Source: Streptomyces kronopolitis (lineage in GTDB: Bacteria > Actinomycetota > Actinomycetes > Streptomycetales > Streptomycetaceae). Taken from it: 64,000 bases of DNA. Shown here piece by piece: positions 31,338 through 40,351 of this stretch. The notes under the pieces were generated by a model, which worked only from the letters and a program-made list of their open reading frames with translations, was not told where the DNA came from and searched no databases. A program made the translations under genes and the position numbers. The DNA lies in NCBI RefSeq assembly GCF_014646275.1, contig NZ_BMND01000004.1:211040-275039 (forward strand), read 5' to 3'. The number at the start of each line of letters is the position of its first letter. Position 1 is the stretch's first letter.

Positions 31338-32017
31338 GCTCGCCCACCTCCGCCCTTCACGGCACCTTTGTCCTTCGGTCCTGCCGTCGGTGGGACGGAT
31401 GTCCCCTGCGCCCGGTTCCTTCCCCGGCCCGCGGGTTCGCTACCCCCGTCGTCGGTGCGCAGATGGGTGACCAAAGGCAGGAGCCGAGCACGGCCCCGTG
31501 CGCAGCGGCTCTTCACCGTTCCCGTCGGGATATCGAGGATCTCCGCGGCCTCGGCCACGGGGTATCCCTGCATATCGACGAGGACCAGAGCGGCACGCTG
31601 TTCCTCGGGAAGGGTGCGCAGGGCGCCGAGCAGTTCGCGGTGCAGGTCCTTGCGCTCGGCGGGTGCCGCCGCGGATTCCTCCGGTTCGAGAAGCTGCTCC
31701 AGCCGCTCGGTCTCGGCGACCGGCGAGGTGCGCCGTGAGGTGGCCTTACGGGCTCGGTCGAGGCAGGCATTGACCGTGATGCGGTGCAGCCAGGTGGTGA
31801 CGGCGGACTGGCCGCGGAAGGTATGGGCCGCGCGATAGGCGGACACCAAGGCGTCCTGCACGGCGTCGGCGGCCTCTTCGCGGTCGCCCAGAGTGCGCAG
31901 CGCCACCGCCCAGAGCCGGTCGCGATGGCGGCGGACGATCTCCCCGAAGGCATCGGGGTCGCCGTCGACGTGGAGGCTGAGGAGGTCTTGATCGCTGCGG
32001 TCGTCCAGCGAGCTCAT
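31334..32017 (-). CDS. sigM: ECF sigma factor, SigM-like
   Basis: This 227-residue ECF sigma factor has region 2 (about 20-90) with DPDAFGEIVRRHRDRLWAVALRTLGDREEAADAVQDALVSAYR, and region 4 (about 130-190) with LPEEQRAALVLVDMQGYPVAEAAEILDIPTGTVKSRCARGR. A charged tail follows. ATG at 32017 (SSLDDRSDQDLL) is chosen by family length. The next gene is its ZAS anti-sigma, overlapping by four bases. An ECF-type promoter 27-51 bases upstream suggests autoregulation. Synteny with Mycobacterium sigM-trxB-trxC supports the name. Confidence 0.88.
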   Translation of the reverse strand: MSSLDDRSDQDLLSLHVDGDPDAFGEIVRRHRDRLWAVALRTLGDREEAADAVQDALVSAYRAAHTFRGQSAVTTWLHRITVNACLDRARKATSRRTSPVAETERLEQLLEPEESAAAPAERKDLHRELLGALRTLPEEQRAALVLVDMQGYPVAEAAEILDIPTGTVKSRCARGRARLLPLVTHLRTDDGGSEPAGRGRNRAQGTSVPPTAGPKDKGAVKGGGGRA

Positions 32018-32043
32018 GAAAGGACCCCCCTCCCTTTGGGACT

Positions 32044-32068
32044 GACGTGATCTCACCAAGATCGTTCC
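32044..32068 (-). promoter_or_regulatory. ECF-type promoter of sigM (GGAAC-N16-CGTC)
   Basis: On the minus strand GGAAC (32068-32064) and CGTC (32047-32044) are 16 bases apart, the spacing and bases of SigE/SigM-class ECF promoters. The predicted transcript starts about 20 bases before the sigM ATG. Confidence 0.65.
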
Positions 32069-32134
32069 TCGGTCGCAAGGCCCGGCGCATAGCTTATGGC
32101 ACTGCTTCTGCCCCGTCTGAGGCCATAAAGCATT

Positions 32135-32165
32135 CCGGCGCCGAACCTCATGGGTTCGGCGCCGG
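32135..32165 (-). terminator. Terminator after the pseudokinase gene
   Basis: The perfect 13-bp stem CCGGCGCCGAACC/GGTTCGGCGCCGG has a 5-base loop and is followed on the minus strand by AATGCTTTAT. It separates the murJ cluster from sigM. Confidence 0.87.
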
Positions 32166-32207
32166 TCTCTGCGCAGTCAGTGGATCGTCGGCCGGGTCAC
32201 CGGCGGC

Positions 32208-33920
32208 TCAGCCGGTGACCTTCACATCGGAGATTCCGCCGCGGAACCAGTCCGCTTCGCCGTCACTGGGCAGCTCGGTGATGTGGATCAGGAGGTACCG
32301 GGTCTTCACCGGCTTGTCCGGCTTCACCGTGAGCTTGTCCCCGGCCTTCGACGACTTCGAGAGCCGCTGGGAGAAGTCACTGAGCGAGGTCGGATTCGAC
32401 GCGGAGGGGGCGGCGGCCAGAACCTCCGTGGTCTGTCCCGGGCGGTACATGCTGACCTGCACGCCGGCCACGTCTTTGGCACTGCCGAGGTCTATGACGA
32501 TGCCGCTGCCGTCCTTGCGGTTCGGGAGGTTCCCGAAGTTCGGCCACCCCTTGAACCGCTTGGTGACCCACGCGGTCGACGGATCGCCGTCCGCCGCGGC
32601 GGACGCCTTGTCCTCGGAGAAGGCCTCCCCCAGCGGAGAGAACTCCGTGGCGCCGGCGATCGACAGCGGCTTCGCGGGCTTCTTCTTGGAGCCCTGCTGC
32701 GGCTGGGAGTTCTGCGTCTTGTCCTGGTCGTTCTCCCGCTTCAGCAGGGTGTCCGCCAGCTGCCAGCTGCCCAGGCCCAGCGCCGCGATGAGCAGCGCGG
32801 AGACGGACCACTTCAGCGCCCGGCCGGTGCGGCTCTGCAGCGGCGGCGGAGGCGTGGCCACAGGCTGCGTCTGGCGGACGGAGGGGCCGCTGTGGGCCGA
32901 CGCCTGCCGGTGGCTGCCCTGCTGGTACCCCGTGCGCTGGTAGGGCGGGGGCGTGGCGAAAGCGGTCTCCGGCGGCCGGATGCGCGGCATGGCGGCGACG
33001 GCCGCGGCCAGTTCCTCGGGAGTGGTGCACGGCGGTTCCTGGCGGGAGGCCGTGGCGCCGTCGTTGATCAGCGCGCGCATGGCGAGCTCCGACAGCCCGC
33101 GGTGCACGCCGGCACGCACCTGGTCCGGCGCGATGAGCCCGACGCCCTTCGGCAGGCCGGTGAGGCCATGGGCGTCGTTCTCGTACGGCCAGCGCTGGGT
33201 CAGCGCGGCGTAGAGGAGCGCGCCGATCGCCTCGGTGTCCGTGCGCTGCGGGTGCTCGCAGGTGATGCCGCGCAGCGCCGCCATGACGGCCAGGCCACGG
33301 ATGCGGTACTGCCCGGACTCCGTGCGCAGCACCGAGCCGGGGGTGATCCGCAGATGGGACAGCCCCTCGCGGTGTGCGGCGGCCATGGCCTGGGAGACCT
33401 GGCTGACGAGCTGGTAGGCGTCGTGCGGCTCCAGCGGGCCGTTGGCCAGCACCGTGGTGAGCTCGGTGGCGTCCGGCAGCCATTCGTGGACGACGTAGAC
33501 GAGGTCGTTCTCCTCGACGGCGTCCAGGACCTGCACGAACCGGGGGTCACCGAGCAGTGCCGAGGAACGGGCGGCGGACAGCACCGGCCGGGCCCGCGGG
33601 TGCTCGGCGGGCAGAATGTGCACGCCGACGGCGCGGCGCAGCTTCTCGTCGACCGCGCGCCAGCTGCTGAATCCGTCCAGACGGGTGACGCACTCCTCGA
33701 GGCGATAGCGTCTGGCAAGCTTGTGGCCGCTGTGCAGTTCCGGTGGCTGGGCTTCGATCGCCTCGGCACGCTCCTCAGGGGTGCCTGCGGCGTCGTTTTC
33801 CCCGCCGGATACCTTCTCGGCCTTAGCACCGTCGTCCGTGGCCTTACCCGCCTTGGCGGTCGGCGGTTCTTCACCGCTCGTGTCAGCCACGTCGACGGCA
33901 GCCGTGCTCCGTTCCGCCAC
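32208..33920 (-). CDS. Membrane pseudokinase of the MurJ cluster
   Basis: This 570-residue protein has an N-terminal acidic stretch (1-55), then a kinase-fold region (about 60-300) in which the catalytic loop is HLRITPGSVL where HRDIKPxN is expected and DFG is replaced by RGL, so phosphotransfer is unlikely. A single membrane helix (WSVSALLIAALGLGSWQLADTL, near 375) leads to an external discoidin-like beta domain ending SDVKVTG. In mycobacteria the homologous pseudokinase is fused to MurJ (MviN) and binds the FHA protein FhaA; here it is a separate gene 107 bases after murJ. GTG at 33920 follows GGAGG. Confidence 0.85.
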   Translation of the reverse strand: MAERSTAAVDVADTSGEEPPTAKAGKATDDGAKAEKVSGGENDAAGTPEERAEAIEAQPPELHSGHKLARRYRLEECVTRLDGFSSWRAVDEKLRRAVGVHILPAEHPRARPVLSAARSSALLGDPRFVQVLDAVEENDLVYVVHEWLPDATELTTVLANGPLEPHDAYQLVSQVSQAMAAAHREGLSHLRITPGSVLRTESGQYRIRGLAVMAALRGITCEHPQRTDTEAIGALLYAALTQRWPYENDAHGLTGLPKGVGLIAPDQVRAGVHRGLSELAMRALINDGATASRQEPPCTTPEELAAAVAAMPRIRPPETAFATPPPYQRTGYQQGSHRQASAHSGPSVRQTQPVATPPPPLQSRTGRALKWSVSALLIAALGLGSWQLADTLLKRENDQDKTQNSQPQQGSKKKPAKPLSIAGATEFSPLGEAFSEDKASAAADGDPSTAWVTKRFKGWPNFGNLPNRKDGSGIVIDLGSAKDVAGVQVSMYRPGQTTEVLAAAPSASNPTSLSDFSQRLSKSSKAGDKLTVKPDKPVKTRYLLIHITELPSDGEADWFRGGISDVKVTG

Positions 33921-34027
33921 CGTCGTTCCTGCCTCCCCATCCGTTGCAGGCTCAATGAGCCAAGACAATTGTGCCCACAGTCCGCCACTATGCACGACAC
34001 ACGGTGGCAGTCGATGGTTGTGCTCCC

Positions 34028-36211
34028 TCAGCGCCCCAGCTTCGACCGGACCATGCCGACCAGGGCGTTCAGTTCCTCGATGCGCATTTTGCGTGCGGCG
34101 ACGTAGAACACCGCCAGCAGCGCGGCAGCGCCGACGATCAGGGCGGACAGCGAGCCGAGGACCCCGCTGCCCAGTGTCTGCATGATGCCGTAGACCGCCG
34201 CCCCGGAGATGATCGTGGCCGGGATGCTCGCGCCGGCCAGCCGCGCATAGGTCCGGACGACGTGCGCCGTGTCGAGATCGCCGTCCATGCGCTTGCCCAG
34301 ACGCCGCCAGGCCACGCCCACGCCGATGATGTACGCCAGGCCGTAGGAGGCCGCCATGCCGACCACGGCCCAGCGGGCCGGCAGGACCAGGAAGCACAGG
34401 GCGGAGGCGGCGGCGTTGACCGCGGCGACGATCACCGTGTTGTAGAAGGGGGTGCGGGTGTCCTCGTACGCGTAGAAGGCGCGCAGGACGACGTACTGCA
34501 CCGAGAACGGGATCAGCCCCACACCGAAGGCCATCAGCATGTAACCCATCGGGATCCCGGCGCCGGACGAGCCGTAGACCAGCGTGCAGAGCGGGATGCC
34601 GAGGGAGAGGAAGCCGAACGAGATCGGGACGATGGCGACGGCGGAGGTGCGCAGGCCCTGCGACATGTCGTCGCGGACGGCTCCGGTGTCACCGTCGTGC
34701 GCGGACCGTGCCAGACGCGGCAGCAGCGCCGCCATCACGGAGACGGTGATGATCGCCTGCGGCATGTTCCAGATGAGCTGGGCGCTGGCGTACGAGATGA
34801 AGCCGGTGCCCGGGTGCCCCTGCTGGTCGGCGGTCTTTCCGGCCCAGGTGGAGAGCTGGGTGACGACGAGGACGCCCGCCTGGTTGGCGAGCACGAACAG
34901 CACGGTCCACTTGGCGAGCTTGGCGGCCTTGCCCAGGCCGTGGCCGCGCCAGTCGAACCGCAGCCGGAGCCTGAAGTCCGCGTCGCGGAGGTACGGGATC
35001 ATGGCCAGCGCCTGGACCACGAGCCCGAGGAGGGTGCCGATGCCCAGGAGCCGGATGCCCTCGTCGGGGATGGTGGTCACGCCGATGTGCGAGGTCTTCG
35101 CCGTGCCGTAGACCCAGATGAACAGGCCGAAGGTGGCGATCATGACGATGTTGTTGAGGACCGGGGTCCACATCATCGCGCCGAAGCGGCCGCGGGCGTT
35201 GAGGATCTGCCCCATCACCACGTGCAGACCCATGAAGAAGATCGTGGGCACGCAGTAGCGGGTGAACGCGACCGCGACCTCGTTGGCCGCCGGATCGCGG
35301 GAGATGTCGAAGGAGACCAGTTTCACCAGGAGCGGCGCGGCCACGACGGCCAGCACGGTCAGCACGCCGAGGACCACGACGACCAGCGTCAGCAGCCGGT
35401 TCGCGTAGGCCTCGCCGCCGTCGTCGTCCTCCTTCATCGCGCGCACCAGCTGCGGCACGAAGACGGAGTTCAGACCGCCGCCGATGGTCAGGATGAAGAT
35501 CATGGTCGGGAGCTGGTAGGCGACCTGCCAGGAGTCACCGAGGACCGCGCCGCCGAGCGCCGCGACGATCAGCGCCGAGCGGACGAAGCCCGTCAGACGG
35601 GACACCATCGTGCCGGCGGCCATCACCGCGCTGGACTTGAGCAGGCCGGAGGCGCGGCCACCGGACGGCTTGCCGGCCGCCGCCACGGGGGCGGGCTCCG
35701 GCTCCGGCACGGGCTGCTGCGGTACGGCCTCAGGGCCCGGAGCCGCGGGGGCGGCGGGGTGCTGGGACTCGTAGTGCTGCTGGTCGCGGTAGAGATGCGC
35801 GAAGGCGTCCGGCTCGGGAGCGTCCTGGGCGGCCTGGGTCATCAGGTCGTCGACGCCCATGGACTGGGTGGTCGCGGCGGCGTCGGCGTACGGGAGACCG
35901 CGGCCGGGGCCCTGCGGCTCGGACGGCGGAGGGGAGGCCCACCGCTGCTGATCGGGGGCGTGCCGGCCGGCGGCAGGCTGCGGGTAGAGCGGCTGCGTGG
36001 GCTGGTCCTGCGGCGGGTGCGCGGCGCGGTCGTGGAACGCCTCGGCCACCGGGTCCCGTGTCGTCGGGTCCTGTGCGCGGTGTGGATCGTTGCGGTAGGC
36101 GTCCTGGACGTAGGGGTCCTGGTCCGCGGGCAACGGGGGCGTCGGAGGGACCGGCCCGTTGGGGTCGCCATTGGCGCCCCGGCCCCGGTCACCGTCGTAC
36201 GGCGCATTCAT
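34028..36211 (-). CDS. murJ: Lipid II flippase MurJ (MviN)
   Basis: The 727-residue protein flips peptidoglycan precursor lipid II across the membrane. The first 190 residues are a cytoplasmic Pro/Gln/Ala-rich tail. The MATE-like MurJ core then starts with GLLKSSAVMAAGTMVSRLTGFVRSALI and contains about 14 membrane helices, with the conserved VLLARAFYA-like VVLRAFYAYEDTRTP motif. It is the middle gene of a DUF6049-murJ-pseudokinase cluster, 46 bases after the first gene. The C-terminus ends soon after the last helix, without the fused pseudokinase found in mycobacteria. Confidence 0.95.
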   Translation of the reverse strand: MNAPYDGDRGRGANGDPNGPVPPTPPLPADQDPYVQDAYRNDPHRAQDPTTRDPVAEAFHDRAAHPPQDQPTQPLYPQPAAGRHAPDQQRWASPPPSEPQGPGRGLPYADAAATTQSMGVDDLMTQAAQDAPEPDAFAHLYRDQQHYESQHPAAPAAPGPEAVPQQPVPEPEPAPVAAAGKPSGGRASGLLKSSAVMAAGTMVSRLTGFVRSALIVAALGGAVLGDSWQVAYQLPTMIFILTIGGGLNSVFVPQLVRAMKEDDDGGEAYANRLLTLVVVVLGVLTVLAVVAAPLLVKLVSFDISRDPAANEVAVAFTRYCVPTIFFMGLHVVMGQILNARGRFGAMMWTPVLNNIVMIATFGLFIWVYGTAKTSHIGVTTIPDEGIRLLGIGTLLGLVVQALAMIPYLRDADFRLRLRFDWRGHGLGKAAKLAKWTVLFVLANQAGVLVVTQLSTWAGKTADQQGHPGTGFISYASAQLIWNMPQAIITVSVMAALLPRLARSAHDGDTGAVRDDMSQGLRTSAVAIVPISFGFLSLGIPLCTLVYGSSGAGIPMGYMLMAFGVGLIPFSVQYVVLRAFYAYEDTRTPFYNTVIVAAVNAAASALCFLVLPARWAVVGMAASYGLAYIIGVGVAWRRLGKRMDGDLDTAHVVRTYARLAGASIPATIISGAAVYGIMQTLGSGVLGSLSALIVGAAALLAVFYVAARKMRIEELNALVGMVRSKLGR

Positions 36212-36257
36212 CGCTGCCCCACCTCATCCGTCGCCGGCCATCCGGCCCCGCCATCTA

Positions 36258-38576
36258 TCAACGGTCCACTTTCTCACCTGAGCCGGACGGGTCGGAGCTT
36301 TCCGAACCGGTGTCCGGCGTGGGGTCACTCGGCTGCTCGGGCTGGTCGCCGTCGGTGCCGCCGTTGTCGCCGTCCGTGCCTGAATCGCCGTCGGTGCCGT
36401 CTCCGTCGGTCCCGTCCTCGGCCCGCCGGCCGGCCGCCCGCTTGCGCTGGAGGTAGATCCGGACGCCGGCGAGGACGAGCAGCAGCACGCCGCCCGCGAT
36501 GACGAGCATCACCGTCGCGGTGATCTCCGTGACGTTCACCTGGAACGTCATGGGGTCACCGTAGGGCTTTCCGTCCGAGGTGTAGAGCTGGGCGGTCACC
36601 CACGCCCGGCCGTTCGCGTTCGCGGTGGTGTCGAACTTGAAGGACTGGCTGTGCCCGCCGTCCACCGTGATCGTCTGCGTCTTCCCCGCGTCCAGTCGGT
36701 TGGGCTGCGAGGAGGTCAGCTTCAGCTTCATGTCCCTGACGCCCTGGACCAGGTTGTTCTGGACCGTCACCGGAATGGTGGCGCTGCGCCCGGAGAGCGT
36801 GGCCTCCGACTTCTGGATCAGGTGCACCTTCTTGGTCAGGCCGTCGAGATAGCTGCGCACCGAGTGGCGGAACGCCTTGGCACCGGTGGGATTGCCCCGC
36901 CACTGCGTCGACATCTCCCGCATTATGGCGTTGCCGAACGGCGTCACCACGCGCTCCGGGTGGGCCAGGATCACCTGGTAGTCGTCCAGCGCGTCCTGGG
37001 TGCCCTGGATCTGCCGGAAGGCATCGGTGGGGAGCTCCTTCCGGCGCAGCGAGGACGGGTAGGAGCTGCCGCTGGGGACGTGGCGGGTGGCCGCGCGGTC
37101 GGGCTTGGCCTTGGCGGCGCCGCCAAGGCTCAGCGGCTGGGTCCAGCGGCCGGACTGCTTGAGGTCCCGCAGCGCGGTGGCCATCGCCTGGGCCTGGCTG
37201 ACCGTGGGCATGCGCTGCGGTGCGACGACGACGCTGCGCTGCCGACCGGGGTCCTCAAGGTTGATCATCTCGGTCTGGGCGAGGAACTCCTGGACCGCGT
37301 GGGCGGTGTTTCCCGCCTTCGACATATCGCCTTCGAAGGCCCGCGAGAGCTGCGCGTCCGCGACGACGGCGGTGTTGCCGCCGCCGATGGGCCGGGCGGC
37401 CGTCGGCGTGTAGGACAGCCCGCCCGCCTCGCGGAGGCTGTCGCTGCGGGTGATCACGTTGTGTGCGCCGGCCGAGGTCGCGACATCGACGATGGAGGAG
37501 TCGATCGCGCCGTCCACGGGCCAGGCGAAGTCCGTGCGCGGTTTGACGCCGAGGATCGTGTCCACGGTCTTGTCGGCGAGGTCGGTGGCCGGACCGAGGT
37601 GGCTGAGCGCGCTGGGCACGCCCTTGCCGTGGTGGGCCAGCGAGGCCAGGTCGGGGTCGGCGAAGGGCAGCGCGACCACCTCGTGCGTCTTGGCCGCTTC
37701 CTCGAGCTCGTGCAGCCACTGCTTGGCGACCGCCTGGTTCTTGCCCATGGGCCCGTCCGGCCCGTCCACCCGGTACGACTTGGTCATCGCGTCGACCGTC
37801 GCGAGCAGGTCGGGGTCGACGACGAAGGTCACCGGGAGGTTCTTGGCGAGCGAGACCATCTGCTGCAGCCGGCCACCGGGTGCGAGCTCGGCGGCGAGGT
37901 CGTCATCGCGGAAGACCGGTGTCTGCTGGGCGTCGGCGTCGGTCTCCGCGGTGAGGTGCGTGGAGGAGATCAGCGGCCACATGTACGTGAGCTGCGTCTT
38001 CTTCGCGCTGTCGGACTCCTGCCAGGGGAGGAACGTCCGGTCGAAACCGAGGATCTGCCCGTACGGCGCGGCGGCGGAGCGCCCTGACAGAGAGATGCCG
38101 AGCTGGTACACCCCGTCCTTGGTGAGATCGAGGTCCTTGACCGGGACGCTGAGGCTGAAGGGCTGGCTGACGCCGGGCTCCAGCTTGTCGATCTTCTCCG
38201 TGTGCCCCTTGACCGCTTCGCCGTCCGCGCCCGCCAGATAGCCGGTGCGGCGGGAGAGGCTCTCGATGGAGCTGCGGCCGCCGATCGCGCTGCCGCGGTG
38301 CATGGCGACCTTGGCGTCGGTGATCGTGCTGCGGCCGTCGTTGATCAGCGTGCCGGAGACGGTGACCGTGTCGCCCTCGGACGGCGTGGGCGGGGACATG
38401 GAGTCGATCGTCACATCGACCGTGCGGGAGCCAGTGGGGGCCGCCTGAGCGGTGGAAGCGTGCGGCACCTGGAGCAGCCCCACGAGAAGGAGCACCCCAG
38501 TGAGCAGTGTCACAGTCCTTCGCAGCCATCGACCACGCGGCCGTTCAGTCGCCTGGAACCCTGCCGCCTCGGCCAC
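36258..38576 (-). CDS. DUF6049 exported membrane-anchored protein
   Basis: In this 772-residue protein an N-terminal signal sequence (RRTVTLLTGVLLLVGLLQVPHASTAQAA) is followed by an Ig-like N-terminal domain (TVDVTIDSMSPPTPSEGDTVTVSGTLIND), a large central region with a polysaccharide-deacetylase-like look, and a C-terminal membrane helix (ITATVMLVIAGGVLLLVLAGVRIYL). The acidic Gly/Asp/Thr tail is TDGDGTDGDSG-type. It is the counterpart of the mycobacterial protein encoded beside mviN (Rv3909-like). The role is unknown; the conserved neighbourhood suggests cell-envelope work. GTG start at 38576. Confidence 0.85.
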   Translation of the reverse strand: MAEAAGFQATERPRGRWLRRTVTLLTGVLLLVGLLQVPHASTAQAAPTGSRTVDVTIDSMSPPTPSEGDTVTVSGTLINDGRSTITDAKVAMHRGSAIGGRSSIESLSRRTGYLAGADGEAVKGHTEKIDKLEPGVSQPFSLSVPVKDLDLTKDGVYQLGISLSGRSAAAPYGQILGFDRTFLPWQESDSAKKTQLTYMWPLISSTHLTAETDADAQQTPVFRDDDLAAELAPGGRLQQMVSLAKNLPVTFVVDPDLLATVDAMTKSYRVDGPDGPMGKNQAVAKQWLHELEEAAKTHEVVALPFADPDLASLAHHGKGVPSALSHLGPATDLADKTVDTILGVKPRTDFAWPVDGAIDSSIVDVATSAGAHNVITRSDSLREAGGLSYTPTAARPIGGGNTAVVADAQLSRAFEGDMSKAGNTAHAVQEFLAQTEMINLEDPGRQRSVVVAPQRMPTVSQAQAMATALRDLKQSGRWTQPLSLGGAAKAKPDRAATRHVPSGSSYPSSLRRKELPTDAFRQIQGTQDALDDYQVILAHPERVVTPFGNAIMREMSTQWRGNPTGAKAFRHSVRSYLDGLTKKVHLIQKSEATLSGRSATIPVTVQNNLVQGVRDMKLKLTSSQPNRLDAGKTQTITVDGGHSQSFKFDTTANANGRAWVTAQLYTSDGKPYGDPMTFQVNVTEITATVMLVIAGGVLLLVLAGVRIYLQRKRAAGRRAEDGTDGDGTDGDSGTDGDNGGTDGDQPEQPSDPTPDTGSESSDPSGSGEKVDR

Positions 38577-38764
38577 GCGCTAGCCCGTCCCTCGTCGTCG
38601 TCTGTGGTCGTTCGGAATGTGCGTCCACGAATGGTAACGAGGTGCGCCGGGCCGGAGTGCCAGGGACTGCTCCACATGATGGCGGCGCAGCGGGTGGTGC
38701 GCCCCGCCTGTCCCCTTTATTACGTGACGCCTGGGGGCTGCGCGGCCACGTACCCTGGTTTGTT

Positions 38765-40240
38765 GTGCCGAACGCCAACAATGACCTCCCCGCCCCGCTC
38801 TCCGAGCGGACCCCGCAGTCGACGAACGCGCTGAACCACGTCCAGCGTCGTGCCGTGAGCGAGCTGCTGCGGGTGTCCCCCGTCGCGGATGACCTGGCCC
38901 GTCGATTCCAGGAGGCCGGGTTCACGCTTGCCCTGGTCGGAGGCTCGGTCCGGGACGCACTGCTGGGCCGGCTCGGCAATGACCTCGACTTCACCACCGA
39001 TGCCCGCCCCGAGGACGTCCTCAAGATCGTCCGGCCCTGGGCCGACGCGGTCTGGGAGGTCGGTATCGCCTTCGGGACGGTCGGCTGCAAGAAGGACTCG
39101 TTCGACATCGAGGTCACGACCTACCGCTCCGAGGCATACGACCGGACCTCCCGCAAGCCGGAGGTGTCGTACGGGGACTCCATCGAGCAGGATCTGGCCC
39201 GCCGGGACTTCACGGTGAACGCCATGGCGGTGCTGCTGCCGCAGAAGGAGTTCGTCGACCCGCACGACGGCCTGGAGGACCTGGCGGCGCGCGTCCTGCG
39301 GACGCCGGGGACCCCGCAGGAGTCGTTCTCCGACGATCCGCTGCGGATGATGCGCGCGGCCCGCTTCGCCGCTCAGCTGGACTTCGAGGTTGCACCCGAG
39401 GTCATCGCCGCGATGAAGGCGATGTCGGAGCGCATCGAGATCGTCTCCGCTGAGCGTGTGCGGGACGAACTGAACAAGCTGATCCGCGCGCCGCATCCGC
39501 GCGAGGGACTGCGGCTGCTCGTCGATTCGGGTCTGGCCGCCCAGGTGCTGCCCGAGCTGCCCGCGCTGCGGCTGGAGAGTGACGAGCATCACCGTCACAA
39601 GGACGTCTACGAGCATTCGCTGACGGTCCTGGAGCAGGCGATCGACCTCGAGGAGGACGGTCCCGATCTCGTGCTGCGGCTGGCGGCCCTGCTGCACGAC
39701 ATCGGCAAGCCCAGGACGCGCCGGTTCGAGCAGGACGGCCGGGTCTCCTTCCACCACCACGAGGTGGTGGGCGCGAAGATGACCAAGAAGCGGATGACCG
39801 CGCTGAAGTACTCCAACGACATGATCAAGGACGTCTCGCGGCTGGTGGAGCTCCACCTGCGCTTCCACGGCTACGGGACGGGCGAGTGGACGGATTCGGC
39901 GGTCCGCCGGTACGTGCGGGACGCCGGTCCGCAGCTGGAGCGGCTGCACAAGCTCACGCGCTCGGACTGCACCACCCGCAACAAGCGCAAGGCCGGTGCC
40001 CTGTCCCGCGCCTACGACGGGCTCGAGGAGCGCATCGCGCGGCTCCAGGAACAGGAAGAGCTCGAAGCGATCCGCCCTGATCTGGACGGCAACGAGATCA
40101 TGCAGATCCTGGGCATGCGCCCGGGGCCCGAGGTCGGCAAGGCGTACCAGCAGATGCTGGAGCTCCGGCTGGAGCACGGCCCCATGGACCGCGAGGCGGC
40201 CATCGCCGCGTTGAAGGACTGGTGGGCCACCCAGAGCTGA
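38765..40240 (+). CDS. CCA tRNA nucleotidyltransferase
   Basis: This 491-residue enzyme adds or repairs the 3' CCA of tRNAs. The nucleotidyltransferase motif is LVGGSVRDALLGRLGNDLDFTTDARPEDV with the DxD pair. RNA-binding motifs include RRDFTVNAMA and EDLAARVLRTPG, and a C-terminal HD domain has LLHDIGKPRTR. GTG at 38765 is chosen because the longer frame is out of family; only a weak ribosome site precedes it, so a leaderless mRNA is possible. The stop is followed after one base by a parS site. It is divergent from the DUF6049 gene. Confidence 0.95.
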   Translation: MPNANNDLPAPLSERTPQSTNALNHVQRRAVSELLRVSPVADDLARRFQEAGFTLALVGGSVRDALLGRLGNDLDFTTDARPEDVLKIVRPWADAVWEVGIAFGTVGCKKDSFDIEVTTYRSEAYDRTSRKPEVSYGDSIEQDLARRDFTVNAMAVLLPQKEFVDPHDGLEDLAARVLRTPGTPQESFSDDPLRMMRAARFAAQLDFEVAPEVIAAMKAMSERIEIVSAERVRDELNKLIRAPHPREGLRLLVDSGLAAQVLPELPALRLESDEHHRHKDVYEHSLTVLEQAIDLEEDGPDLVLRLAALLHDIGKPRTRRFEQDGRVSFHHHEVVGAKMTKKRMTALKYSNDMIKDVSRLVELHLRFHGYGTGEWTDSAVRRYVRDAGPQLERLHKLTRSDCTTRNKRKAGALSRAYDGLEERIARLQEQEELEAIRPDLDGNEIMQILGMRPGPEVGKAYQQMLELRLEHGPMDREAAIAALKDWWATQS

Positions 40241-40241
40241 T

Positions 40242-40255
40242 GTTTCACGTGAAAC
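40242..40255. promoter_or_regulatory. parS site (first of three)
   Basis: An exact GTTTCACGTGAAAC begins two bases after the stop codon of the CCA-adding enzyme. Confidence 0.94.
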
Positions 40256-40276
40256 GCGCGGTCGACCCGCGGCCAT

Positions 40277-40290
40277 GTTTCACGTGAAAC
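40277..40290. promoter_or_regulatory. parS site (second of three)
   Basis: An exact GTTTCACGTGAAAC, 35 bases from the first. Confidence 0.94.
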
Positions 40291-40293
40291 GAG

Positions 40294-40327
40294 GAGGAGC
40301 GGTGTTTCACGTGAAACACCGCTCCTC
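40294..40327. terminator. 34-bp perfect palindrome: parS (third of three) nested in a terminator-like stem
   Basis: The arm GAGGAGCGGTGTTTCAC and its exact complement form a 34-bp palindrome centred on an exact parS at 40304-40317. It lies between convergent genes, where a bidirectional terminator is expected, so one element may serve both roles. As RNA the hairpin would have almost no loop. Confidence 0.8.
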
Positions 40328-40351
40328 GTCTTTCCGGCGCCGCCGGGCCGG

